Positions 33,940 through 45,248 of a stretch of DNA of 64,000 nt are shown here, one piece after another. Numbering within the stretch: the stretch's first letter is position 1; each line of letters begins with the position of its first letter. Below the pieces are notes generated by a model. That model was given only the letters and a program-made list of their open reading frames with translations. It was not told the origin of the DNA and did no database searches. The position numbers and the translations under genes are program-made. Where the stretch lies: positions 19,880,022-19,944,021 of the forward strand of contig OX578150.1 of NCBI GenBank assembly GCA_951213105.1, in the 5' to 3' direction. The DNA comes from Amaurobius ferox. Taxonomy: Eukaryota > Arthropoda > Arachnida > Araneae > Amaurobiidae.

Positions 33940-34209
33940 TGTTGTTGTGGTAGTTGAGACCCAGACCGTCTGACCTACCAGAAAGGTGTAAGGTAACCAT
34001 ATGGACGGCCGGGAAGTGCCACCCAATTTAGACCGGAACTCAGTGGGGGAGGCATCCACAGGGACCGTACCCTCCTTCCCCTACCATCAACCTCTCAGAG
34101 GGACTTACGGATCCACGTGTTTAACGTGATCGAACTCCGCATGAACACGGCGGCAGATGTGGCAGTGTGCAAACCACCGGGCTACCGCGCCCGAAATATG
34201 CCAACAGCA
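33940..34209 (-). mobile_element. tRNA-derived SINE, 270 bp, 14-bp target duplication
   Basis: Perfect direct repeats TATCAGTTCCATGT (33926-33939 and 34210-34223) bound the insertion. On the minus strand it begins near a Pol III box-A-like GGTAGCCCGGTGG (about 34174-34186), followed some 40 bases on by a box-B-like GAGTTCGATCACG. It ends in a short CAA-type tail (ACAACAACA at 33939-33948). The body is GC-rich against its surroundings. Box A/B spacing, tail and target duplication together define a SINE, mobilised in trans by a LINE. It sits upstream of the MTHFSD-like exons, presumably in an intron. Confidence 0.85.
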
Positions 34210-34223
34210 TATCAGTTCCATGT

Positions 34224-35490
34224 GTAAAATCTGAGCAATATTTGATGAACATCTTCAATATCTAATGAATCCAATAAACTTAATTTCCACATATGTTTGC
34301 CAGTTGATGATTTTATTATGTCTTCATCTTCTTTAAACTATTGGAACTTACTCCATTTTTTGCAAAAAAAATACTGAATAATATAAAAATATGCTTAACC
34401 ACAAAACAATGATACATCATGTGTAACATATTCAAAATTTTTTTGAAAACTACAAACTAGCCAGCAGGTGTAAAGAGTTTCAAGCTAAAAGCTCGCATTT
34501 CATTTTTCCTTTGGGATGAAGCTGCCAATCTCTCTTTTTCTTAAGATGGAAAGCACCTCATATTGCTTTCCTTAAGCCCGAACCCTGCACTGGAATATTC
34601 AATTCAACATAAACTTGGATGGATGTCCTTAATATAATTTTATAGGGATTTTGTGCATATTTGTCTAATACACATTTAAAAGAAGTCCTTTAATTTTTAT
34701 TCCAAGTTTCTAAAATTAAATAATCACATTTAAGCATGATTTATAGGTATTTCTTGATTATTTATTTCCACTTAATTTGAAGTTGATGTCCTTGAATTTT
34801 TTTCGCAATGTCCTGGACAAATCCATGAAAATCCTTGATAATTTTTCCTCTAAGTGTGTACGAATCTTGAATAAGAAACAAAAATAAAAAGGATTCATGA
34901 ATAATTCGATGTTTACTGGAAAAGGGAAGTCGGTAATCATTTATATAGAAAGATGTTTCTAAAAAATTGAATTTGTGGATTATTGAAGAAGAAATTGCAA
35001 TTTATTAGTTTAATGAAAGCAAGCATACCTGTTTCAGAAAAAAGGAAGAGGGTTAAATGTGATATTGCAATACCCACATAATTTTAGAACAAAAATTAGA
35101 ATAGAAATTTTGTTGACACTAGTTATAAGTATAGTTTCATACAGATTTTGGGACAGGAAATTACGAATACTAAACGATGAATTCTACTTACGAATACTAC
35201 TTAAGCGTAGATATCAACTTCAAAAAAGGGATTAAATTGAGAGGGCACACTTGATTATAGAAATATCAATTTTGAAGTTGGTTTATTATATTAATAAGAT
35301 CGGATTTATATTGGAAAGTTGTAACTGGGAATATATATAAAGTCAAACTCATTGGTGGCAGGTAAAACAAGATTGGGATAGTCAATTAGCAGAACTGAAG
35401 CCCAATTGTTTAATTTAGCAGCAACAGCAAATTATGGAAGCTGTTGTTTTAAATCCCAAAAAGATTGGTTAAATGATCTACATACGGTTC
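34224..35490. other. AT-rich sequence, probably intronic or intergenic
   Basis: A 40-codon minus-strand frame at about 34228-34350 (FKEDEDIIKSSTGKHMWKLS) is preceded by an acceptor-like AATAG but ends at a stop without a donor; I would not call it an exon. Short repeated CCTTGGA/TTTCATGGA-type words occur at 34770-34860. Confidence 0.3.
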
Positions 35491-35499
35491 GTTAAGAAA

Positions 35500-35875
35500 C
35501 TTATAGGAACTGGAAACTATGGGCATAGATAATAAATCAGATAATAATCATAAAATAGAAGATAGTGTTTTAAAAAATTTTCAGCATCCAATTGAGTTTG
35601 AAAAAAATCAGCACACAGTTTGTTTACCGTGGAACAAAAATGTAGAACTGACTGATAACTTTGAAAATAACTAAAAGCAGTTTTGAGGATTAACTAAAAG
35701 GTTTTAAAACAACCAGAGTTTTATGAGTGTTATAAAGCAGTAATGGGTAAACATTTAGAAAATCAAATTATTGAAGAAACCAATGGTAGTATAATTGAAA
35801 ACACATTTTATGCTACATCAAGTAGTAGTACGAGAAGACAAAGACACAATCAAGCTTATGTTGTAAGATAAGTGC
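35500..35875 (+). pseudogene. BEL/Pao pol fragment (protease-RT linker)
   Basis: The plus strand reads NKSDNNHKIEDSVLKNFQHP, then EKNQHTVCLPWNKNVELTDN, and after stops/frameshifts EFYECYKAVMGKHLENQIIE. This follows the BEL/Pao order upstream of RT (the VxLPWK-N-LL-DN block, then the YD-x-ExL-xGIIEE helix). The expected YLPHH segment is replaced by unrelated codons. It is a different copy from 505-3025, in opposite orientation. Confidence 0.62.
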
Positions 35876-36084
35876 TTCTATTTCCAGTGACCCCCCACCC
35901 CTTCAGAAGTCAGTCACACAGTTTAATTCTGACTAAGAATATATTTTCATGCATTCCAAGTGCTCACCCAATTTTTTCCAATTAAAAGCCATCAGCAAAG
36001 TATTCTAGATATATTTTGTTGTGACAATACTTAACCTTATATTTCAAGTTGTCAGCAGTCAATTGTCAATCAAAAGTTTTAATA

Positions 36085-36322
36085 GTTTTCAGTTAAGCAT
36101 AGATACCAACTTTTAAAAGTAAGTACCATTTTATTTATTATAGTGTTATCAATTAATGTTATTATTTTAATGTTTATATGGGATTGAATTTATAGTTTGA
36201 TTAATAGTTTCCAGTTAAGCGTAGATACCAACATTTAAAAGCAAGTACCATTTTATTTATTATAGTATTACCAATTAGTCTTATGATTTTAATGTTCTTA
36301 TGAGATTGAATTGATGTTTTGA
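36085..36322. repeat. Tandem duplication, two units of about 120 bp
   Basis: AGTTTTCAGTTAAGCATAGA... and AGTTTCCAGTTAAGCGTAGA... recur head to tail with about 10 percent difference by eye. A partial third occurrence (ACTTAAGCGTAGATATCAAC) is near 35199. Confidence 0.8.
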
Positions 36323-37786
36323 ATGTAATAAAATGCAAAAGTTAAAAAGCTTAGCTATTTCTGGAGGATACTGACCATAGAGTGTTTTGTTCTGCTTTTA
36401 AAGTCAGTAGTTAGTCAGGGAATGTTATTGAGGAAGCAGAAATAATCTGTTTTACTAAAGATAAATTAACCTAATCCTATTTAAACTAGGAATCTAATAA
36501 TATTTCAAACCTAATATATACACTCTTTATACTATAATTTTAATTGCTCTTAATCTAAAGGTAAATAAATTAAAAAGTAAATTGCTAGTCTAATATATCT
36601 TAAATAAAAATCATTAAGATAAAAATTATTAACAAGAATTCTGATTTAATCTTATGCTTACTTTAAAAGTAATTAAGGCTGAGCAATCAAATTACAAAGT
36701 AAATATTCATAATTATTGTTCACTAGTAAATTGTTCAGATTAATAATGTTATGCTAGCTTGAAAAGGTGAAAATAAAGTCTAAAATATTTATTTAAATAA
36801 TTGTTTACCTGCATAACAGGACTTTATAATATGCACCTTTTCTGAATATGTACTTGATCAGACTGGAATTTTCCCCCTCCCCAAACATGCAAATTGCTTT
36901 GAAAGCAATTAACGAATGTAATTATGAGATCATTAAACATCTGTAAACAATCCATGTATGAGAAAACGCCACAAACTATGTATTGCCTTTTATTACACCC
37001 AAGATAAGGAGAATTATTTTGTGTTATATTTGTATAACATAAAATATTATTAATATAGTACATGTTGAAAACTAATCATAAATATTCCTGGAGATTTGGT
37101 ATATACTTTCTTAGTGTAGAAGTATAAATGCATAGCAGATAGCAGAGTTGTGCAACTTCAATAAATATAAAAGTCAATTTCAGAAAAACAAAATCAACAT
37201 TTATTAGTAACGTTAGAATCTTACCATATAGAATAGGCTGGCTGCGTTTGCAATATACAGTATGAACATATTTACAAAGTTCAAATTGGAAAAGGGAAGT
37301 TCACTTTGGAAAACATCAATAATCACAACCTTCCACCGTATGTAGTTTAACTTCCACCTGTTCGAGGTCACATATTTGCACATTTGGAAACGTTAGCTTG
37401 ACACTTAAAAATGACTAGATCTACTCATACACATGATCGGTCAAGTACTTGCTTAAAGTTAAGTTAAAAGCAAAAACATCGGAATAAATTCTCTAGTGAT
37501 AAAAGCCATAACTCACATAGACTAAAACTATAGAATATCTTTAACCACCATAAATGCCTTTTCACCAAGGCAATCACTTCACTGACCATCATTATCTAAT
37601 CATATCTACGACTGTAACTACGTCGGCTACATTGACTGAAAACATCTGAATCTGTCTCTGAAAATGTTGCTGAACTGAAGATATTTCCAAACTGAACTTC
37701 CTATATGCACAGGGATCGACACCTAACGGAATGATTTCCGAGATCCGCCCCTAAATATTGAGTTTGTGTATGCATTGGATATTCAA
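36323..37786. other. AT-rich, no gene recognised
   Basis: No coding or element signature. The stretch ends at the target repeat TTCAA of the following nested element. Confidence 0.35.
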
Positions 37787-38078
37787 CAGGGTGGCCACTC
37801 AACCTGGAAACCGGGAAAGTCAGGGAATTTTAGAATGGTCAGGGAAAACCGGGAAAAGTCAGGGAATTTTGTGAAAATTCTGGAATTTTTTTTTTTTTTT
37901 TACTAGTTGTCCATATAAAAACAGAACTGCCCAGTTTGTATGCCATTTTCGAAAAATTTCGCCAAGTATTACGTTGTACCCGTATCCACTAAATAAATGT
38001 TGCCAGGTGTCCATTTGATTTCGTATAAAAGCAAAAATGCAGAGTTTGTGCACCATTTTGGACAAATGTCGCCAAGTA

Positions 38079-39223
38079 CAGAGATGCCAACTTTTATGGA
38101 TTTTCCATAGTTTGTATGGATTTTTACTTCATCTTACGGTTTTACGGACATTACTCTCAAAACTACAGAAAATCCCGTGAAATCCATACAGTTCATATTC
38201 CCTGTTTTTTCATACAGTTCATATTCCCTGCTTTGCTGAGAGTCCAAAATTATCAGTTTGCATTCATTTTCTTCTTCTAATGATTTCATATTAGAACAAT
38301 AGATCTAATTTATTTTTATAGTGCATGTAAAAATAAAGAAATATTTTACTAAACAAATTGTATTTCGCTTAAATTATAAGATTGCGCAATTCAGTCTTTC
38401 TTTTTGGGCTTTGCTGAGAGTACACAATTGTATTTTTCCATCCATCTCCATTCCCTTATTATTGCGCATTAACTGGACTAAACTAGCTTATTTTCATATT
38501 TTGGTTGATTATAAAGGCTAATTTTTTAATTATTTTCACATAAATAGTACGATCATGAAATTCAGTTTTTTTTTTCACGGGCGTTGCCGAAAGTACGCAA
38601 TTATCCTTTTCCATCGATCTCCATCTCCCTATTGTAGCACATTATCTTGACTAAACAAGATTACTTTCATATTTTGGTTGATTATAAAAGCTAATTTTTT
38701 TATTATTTTCATATAAATAGTATGATTCTGAAACTCAGTTTTTTTCATGGGCGTTGACGAGAGTATGCAATTATCCTTTTCCATCGATCGCCATTTCCCT
38801 ATTGTTGCACATTAACTTGACTAAACAAGATTATTTTCATATTTTGGTTGATTATAAAGTCTAATATTTTAATTATTTTCATATAAATAGTACGATCGTG
38901 AAATTCAGTTTTTTTTCACGGGCGTTGACGAGAATATGCAATTATCCTTTTCCATCGATCTCCATCTCCCTATTGTTGCACATTAACTTGACTAAACTAG
39001 CTTATTTTCTTATTTTGGTTAATTTCCTAATTATTTTCACATAAATAGTGCCATTCAATTGTAATAAACTCAGTTAAGTTAGCAAAATTATATTTTGAAC
39101 TTGTTCCAAGGTTTTAAAATATATATTGTCAATATACATAAAATCTTACTGATGGTCGATGCCGTTTTACTGAAAACTCCTGATTTTTCTACTGATGACC
39201 CCTTTCAGAAGTTGGCATCCCTG
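38079..39223. mobile_element. Satellite-bearing inverted-repeat element, copy 1 (about 1.15 kb)
   Basis: Ends CAGAGATGCCAACTTTTATG (38079) and, inward from 39223, CAGGGATGCCAACTTCTGAA. Between them are about five tandem units of about 171 bp, each containing TTTTCATATTTTGGTTGATT, then ATAAATAGTACGATCGTGAA, CACGGGCGTTG and CCATCGATCTCCATCTCCC. No open frame. The same left end and the same repeat occur at 47220. A target duplication could not be identified. Confidence 0.72.
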
Positions 39224-39387
39224 TGTATTATATACATTTTACTATATTTTTTTCTATTTTAATGACATTCTTTTGACATTGCTGAATTGACATTAATTAT
39301 TCAATGGCTGTGGCTTGTTATAGTGTGGTTATTGCATATCTTTAATGATCTCTGTCATTGTGAGCCATTTGCAATGTCTATATTTAA

Positions 39388-40159
39388 GGGTGAGCGTCAG
39401 TAAATTTTCTGCCCTATCCGCGCTTTGTTAACTTTCGCGGCACACATATTTCGCCGAAATTCTGTTCAAACAGTTGCGAAATATTTTCTTATAGATAAAA
39501 TGCTATGCTTAGATTATATTAAAACTAAATTTAATACCCAATAAAACATAGAATATATGTTTTATTTTAATTTAAAATATTTTTGGTGCTGCCATCTGTT
39601 GTCGTAATTTAATTCATACCGACTATTTTTATTTTTTAATTGACATTTTAAAATGTCTATTCCTTCTAATACGCTATTAAATACAACAGATCATATATAA
39701 TGCCATAATCACGGAAACGTAATTGAACTTGGACTTGAAGACAAAGGAACTTGAAGACAAAACTGCAGTCCTCAGTGATGTACATTCAGATCCCTTATCA
39801 AATTTATAGAATGATAAATTACCTTTCCGTGATTGTGGCATTATTATATATGATCTGTTGTTGTATTTAACACTGTATTAGAAGGAATAGATATTTAAAA
39901 ATGTTTATTAAGAAATAAAATTAATCGGTATGAATTAAATTACGACAACAGATGGCAGCACCAAAAATATTTTAGATTAAAATAAAAAATATATTCTATG
40001 TTTTTTGGGGCATTAAATTTAGTTTTAATATAATCTAAGCATTGCATTTTATCTTTCAGAAAATATTTCGCAACTGTTTGAGCAGAATTTCGTCGAAATA
40101 TATGTGCCGCGAAAGTTAACAAAGCACGGATAGGGCAAAAAATTTACTGACGCTCACCC
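39388..40159. mobile_element. Fold-back MITE, 772 bp, TTAA target
   Basis: Long inverted arms of about 330 bp (39388-39718 and 39823-40159) surround a spacer of about 105 bp. The ends GGGTGAGCGTCAGTAAATTT are inverse complements, and TTAA flanks each side (39384-39387, 40160-40163). The arms remain about 90 percent matched by eye. The TTAA target points to piggyBac or Kolobok mobilisation. No coding capacity. Confidence 0.88.
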
Positions 40160-40513
40160 TTAAAGACATCAGTTTAGACTATTTCTTTTTATTGTCTTCA
40201 ATAAAAACCATTAAATTTTTAAAAATATTTCAGTAGTCCAATTTTACTGCATTTACATGTATTTTTTATTAAAAATGTCAAAATTTATTTGTAAAAACAA
40301 AAGAAAAATATGTGTATTTTTTTCACCTGATTTAATATAACTTTTTTTGGATAGTGGAGTTAAATTGTTAAGATTCTTTAATCAAATTTGTAACTAAATA
40401 GGAACGTGCGAGTGTTTTATGTTAAAATTACTGGTCTGGAATTTCTTTTCAATTCACCTGGAAAACCTGGAAAAGTCAGGGAATTTCAATATGACCGAAG
40501 AGTGGTCACCTTG

Positions 40514-42240
40514 TTCAAATTTGCATGAAGACTTTTGCTGAAAGAACGTCGTGAGTCACACACGGGAATGAGGTAAGTGAATCAAAAATAAAGTTGTGGT
40601 TTTTAACATTGCTCAGGAGAATGGTGAATCACAATCTTTTTGTTTACATTCTTCCAGAAAATATAATGTTCATTCATGAAAATTCTACTTTTATGCCTCT
40701 TAGGAAGGTTTTTACAATTTCTTTTGAAGTTCCTTTTCGCAAATTCCAATTTCTTTCAACATGACTGCCCTGACGCCACGATCTCTAAGCATCCCGGCAA
40801 TGTAAACAAGATTATTAGGTTACTGATCACTTTAGCACCTGTGGGCACAGGGTAGATTTTTTGGCGCATTTAGCTATTTTAGGGGGAACCATTAAGGCTT
40901 AGTGTGCGGACTCTTGACGCGTTAGATTTGAATTGGCGCAGTCAAAAAGGGTTGCCGGTTTGAAACTTTGTGTCAAGCATCGGAGCGCTCCTCACTCGGG
41001 ATGATGATCTGATAGAATGCGGTCGTTTTGGTTTGACTTGACGATTTTCCGCTTGTGGGTTGAATCCCGAATCTCATGACGTGTTACACAAATTCATAAT
41101 TTTAAACTAGCCATTTTCTCTTCAGAGATAACAGGTAACTCCAAGATTTCTTCATTTTGAAGCCTGTACAGTTTTTGTGCCGGGTTACATATCAATTCCA
41201 TTTTTTGGGATGGCCAGAAGCACCACTCATCATTTACGTTAAGTCTGAGGCCGGATTTTATCCATCAAATCACAATTCCATGATGCCGTCCCATCGATGT
41301 TGGATTCTAGAGTTTGACTTGCTAAGTTACTTGTCACTAGAAAGCCAGTCTTTAGCCAACCGCCAGGCTTATCCCAAGCCGATGTCAGTTCAACTGTTTC
41401 CTGTCCACCACCAGATGCCGGGTAACCCCCCCTTTTTTTAGGGGTTAATGAAAATCTACTTAAATAAGATCCAAGGACTCATTCACAGTTTTTCTTCCCA
41501 ATGGAATGCCACAGAGTCTTTTGGACTTTGCTTACATCTCACTTCTTAAAGGGAGACAAACTTTCAATAAGTTTTTGACATCTTTTATTTATACCTTTTA
41601 TTGTATGTCTCACCTCTTAAAAGGAGACAAAGTTTCAATTAGTATTTTTTATTTTACATTTTTGTTATACATAATTGTTATACACAAATGACTTTCTTTA
41701 TTTTATGTTTTACTCTGTTTTGCCAAACAATGTTCTCCATTTTTAATGTAACCTGGTAACCTGGGTGTAATTCGCTTGTAACTTTTCCAAATTTTATATG
41801 AAGTTAATTTTAGTAAACGTTTATATTCTTTTATTAAATTATCTCTTTTTATTTGCGTTATTTTTAATAACTTCAATTTTTAGTCTCTTCAGCTTTTACA
41901 TTCACGGCCAATTATTAAATCTAAAGAAAGTTTATTCCTTTTCATTTTTACAATATGCTGATGTCAAAAAATCACAGCATATTATCTGGTGCCTTATGAC
42001 CAGTCTTTGGATAACTCTGTTTGGTTATAGCATGCTGTAAAATTTCTTTTTCTAAATATTTTTATTGTATGTGTTGTATTTTGGAGGGAGATCATTCCAG
42101 TCTGGGGCTATGTTTCAATTTTTAGTAACTTTACCTGACCACAGTATTTTTTTTTTTTATATTTTACTTTAGTTTTTCTGTAAAATATTCTCTGTAATCC
42201 CCCCTGCTGAGAATAATACTCCTTTAGTTTGCCTCAAGGA
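40514..42240. other. Intergenic; balanced-composition block 40770-41440
   Basis: The block is less AT-rich than its flanks and contains tRNA-promoter-like GGGTTGAATCCCGA near 41061 and two GTAACCCGG/CCGGGTTAC words about 240 bp apart in opposite orientation (41180 and 41418). It could be an old SINE or repeat. No gene recognised. Confidence 0.3.
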
Positions 42241-45200
42241 TAACCCACACAGAAAAATAATTATTACCCCGAACCTTTTTCAAAGTGAGGAATAAGATAT
42301 AAATACAGAGCAAAGTAGTGGGAGTGAGTTGATTATGACTAATGCGGCAGAAATTAACACCGAGAATCAGGACCCTCCCACATTATTTAATGAAAATTAT
42401 CCACACAGGGATCACACTCCTACACTAATTGCACCAATGTGCGCCAATCGGAAAAAGCTGATACATTGTGATACAAATGCATAAAATTTCGATTTTCTGT
42501 GCCAAACTGCGAATCTGCCTCACGTATCAATTGCGCCATTTTCATTTCGGTACAATCGTGACAATTTCTATTTAAACCTACATTTTATCGCCAATTTCCA
42601 TGCACCTTATATTATTAGTTTTTGTATAAATCATGTATGTGTATTGTGGCAACCATGAGATTAACGGCAAGAGATATAAAAGCAGCAAATAATCATCACT
42701 TGCCTGGGAAGACCTTGATTTTCACCGTGGAAGGGAAATGAGATTGAAAAAGTTATCAACATTTGATGTCCAAGAAATATACTTTGTCAGCCACAGAAAA
42801 TCTGAAGAATGTTACGACTAACTAAAAGTACGTATTTTATTTATTTTATAGATATGTTTTAAATTTATCCATAAGATGAATTACATTTATAATATTTCTG
42901 AAGTATATATAACATGTTTTACAAATAATACCTTCAGATAAGTAGAAATATAAAGACGAATTTTGTTAAAATTAATTTCATAAGACTTCAGTTTCGTTTT
43001 TCTCTGTGTGTTGGGAAGAATAAAATTAGAAATACAGATTTAACTTTAAAGAAAAAAATTTGTTTCGCAAAAATTTCATGTGGGCAACTCATGTATATGT
43101 GCCCATACGGGGGTGGTGGACTGCCAATATTTTCTTTTTGAAGCATGAAAAATTCCAAAAAAAGAAAAAATCAAATTGGAAGGGACCCGTGATAAATGCT
43201 TGTATTGTACACAACTGCTGTTGGCGACCCTGGCCTATTACTATGGAATGATCGTAGGCGTAGTAGTTCAAAACTACAATAAAAATAGTACAGACTGCGG
43301 TGTTCCCCCCCCCTTGCTCCTTCCCCCCATTTCATTAGCCGAATCAAAAGTAGAAAAGATAGAGCAAAACACCCTCTTCTAAACCTGAAAATAACATAAA
43401 GGAAAGAGACTGAAAGTTTGTTAAAATAGTGAGGACATTACCCCACTAGATAAATTACTACAGTTTTGTTTTCTTTCAAAGTTAAAATTTTTCAGGATTA
43501 TTCTTTGTTTGGTATTGATTTGTGGTTAAAAGTTCTGAAAAATTGAACTCTTTCAGAATTTTTGCTTTAAAACCAATATTTAGAAATATAGTCGTAGGGA
43601 CTTGGATTCTTTTGAGTCTTATTTGAATGAACCGTGTTTTCGCATTTAAGTGTTTGCGTCATCGAGTTAGTCAAAACAAATAGGGGAGCGATAGTTCTGT
43701 CTGCCATTGATGCTCTCAGACTTTGTGGCATTAAAGAGATTAAAAGGTCAAGCTAGGGTAATTATTTTTTGCACTCCAACATAAACTATTTCCAAATATT
43801 ATTTATTTATAAAACCTTTAAACAGGATTTTTGCTGTTTTCGTTTTTTTTTCTTTTGGCACTCTTTCTTGTTTTAATAGATACATTTTATACATATAATG
43901 TGTTTTGTTTTTTCCTTCGAACGATATTGAGCATAAAAGAGAAGTGTATTAACCTCTTATAGAAAATGTTAACCGATATAAATTACAATTGTTGCATTTT
44001 AATCCGTCTATTCAATTCTAAAGATTTTGCTGTTTACATTTCATTCATACATGAAACATAATAAAAGATTTCTGTGTCGTTTGAAGCAGAAAATCGGAAC
44101 TGCGGATCGCTGTGAAATTCAGTACACGGGTACTTCAAATTCAAATTCTCGGACGATGCACCTCGTCGTTTTTTTTTTCTTTTCTTTTTTTGAAGGGGGG
44201 GAGGGCGAATAAGTTGTCTTCCAAATCAGATTCAGATTTTTTAAACGGAAAAACAGGTGTTCAATAAACGAAATGGATTTCATTTATCGGTCTTTTTACT
44301 TCGTGAATTTTAAAGATAGCATTCTGATATTTTAAACTTTGTATTATATATCATTACTAGAACGAATTACCCGGGTTCTAAATAGGCGTCTACTACGTAT
44401 AAATAAATAAATAATTGTACGCAATTTACCACGAAAAAAAAAATATAACCACAATTGATTCAACCGCTCATGAAATGGGCGATTCTGCGAAAATCTACAT
44501 GCACCCTAATAAATATGAAACACCATCCATTAGGAGTTTCCAGCTTTGTGACCGAGATGCTTGTCTATGATCTTGCTACCGTGTCTCGAATGAAATTCGA
44601 GCAACATTTTTCTCCATTCGTTTTATTGAGTTGTTAAATGAGATGTTATTTATTGAGTTGTTAAATAAAAAAATATTTCGAAATTAATTTTTTTTTTTCA
44701 ACTGTGACTGTCGCACTAACCACGCGCTCTTCTTGTTTTATTTTGTTCCTTCAGAATCTCCACGAGTATTAGGGTGTATTAGGTCCGCGTATACTGTTTG
44801 ATTTAGGGTTTGGCACCAGCTAAGCGGGCGCATATGCCGATCCGTGGCCATTTAACAAAGGCCGCTTAGTGCCCGTGCATCGGATCAAAGGTGAGTAAAA
44901 GGTGCTTATTAAGGGTGTATCATGCCTACTACGCAAGTGTACTTAGATTTCATGTGACAACTGTGTGGCCCATGTTCCCGTTACGCAGATGCTTATTAAC
45001 AAATTCTGCTTATTAATTAACCCTTAGTGACCAAAGTATCGAGCTCCCGCGCAACTGTTCAAAAACAGTTCTTATTCATTTGTTTTTAAAATAAGGAATT
45101 GTTGAAAAGCGGGAGGGGTATGAATACGCTTTTTGAAGCATTGAAATAAATTAACTGAATTAATACCTGCTTTAAATCCTGGCAAGCCTATTTTTTCTAG

Positions 45201-45248
45201 TTATGTACATAATTTACCATATATTTTATTCATATTAGTTATAAAATA
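42241..45248. other. Unassigned sequence, no gene recognised
   Basis: No transposon or gene motifs are visible. A GC-richer patch at 44800-45000 (CTAAGCGGGCGCATATGCCG) contains GGTGAGTAAAAGG, a strong splice-donor-like word, and might be a promoter/first exon. T-runs lie at 44170-44190. Confidence 0.3.

Larger units (their letters stand above)
37787..40513. mobile_element. Inverted-repeat DNA element (outer shell of a nest), 2.73 kb
   Basis: The left end is CAGGGTGGCCACTCAACCTG with AAACCGGGAAAGTCAGGGAA; the right end, read inward, is CAAGGTGACCACTCTTCGG and, further in, CTGGAAAACCTGGAAAAGTC with AGGGAATTT. TTCAA flanks both sides (37782-37786, 40514-40518). Much of the interior consists of two later insertions (38079-39223 and 39388-40159). 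Subtracting those leaves about 0.8 kb of non-coding element. CAGGGTGGCCAC/CTGGAAAACCTGGAAAAGTCAGGGAATTT ends occur in DNA transposons of many animals. The superfamily is uncertain because a 5-bp duplication does not fit hAT. Confidence 0.65.

Noticed and set aside
34228..34350. Possible further MTHFSD exon (FKEDEDIIKSSTGKHMWKLS...)
   Set aside because: There is no donor site before the stop codon and no similarity to the expected protein region.
38500..39010. 171-bp monomer length as evidence of a centromeric satellite
   Set aside because: The array has only about five units inside a bounded element; length resemblance alone means nothing.
38079..39223. hAT classification of the satellite-bearing element from its CAGRGATGCCAAC ends
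   Set aside because: The flanking 8-mers (GCCAAGTA and TGTATTAT) do not match, so no hAT target duplication supports it.
40905..41075. tRNA gene or intact SINE around GGGTTGAATCCCGA
   Set aside because: Only a box-B-like word is present; no box A at proper spacing, no cloverleaf, no target duplication.
43060..43382. Overlapping plus- and minus-strand frames
   Set aside because: No motif, no splice signals and low-complexity runs; most likely chance.
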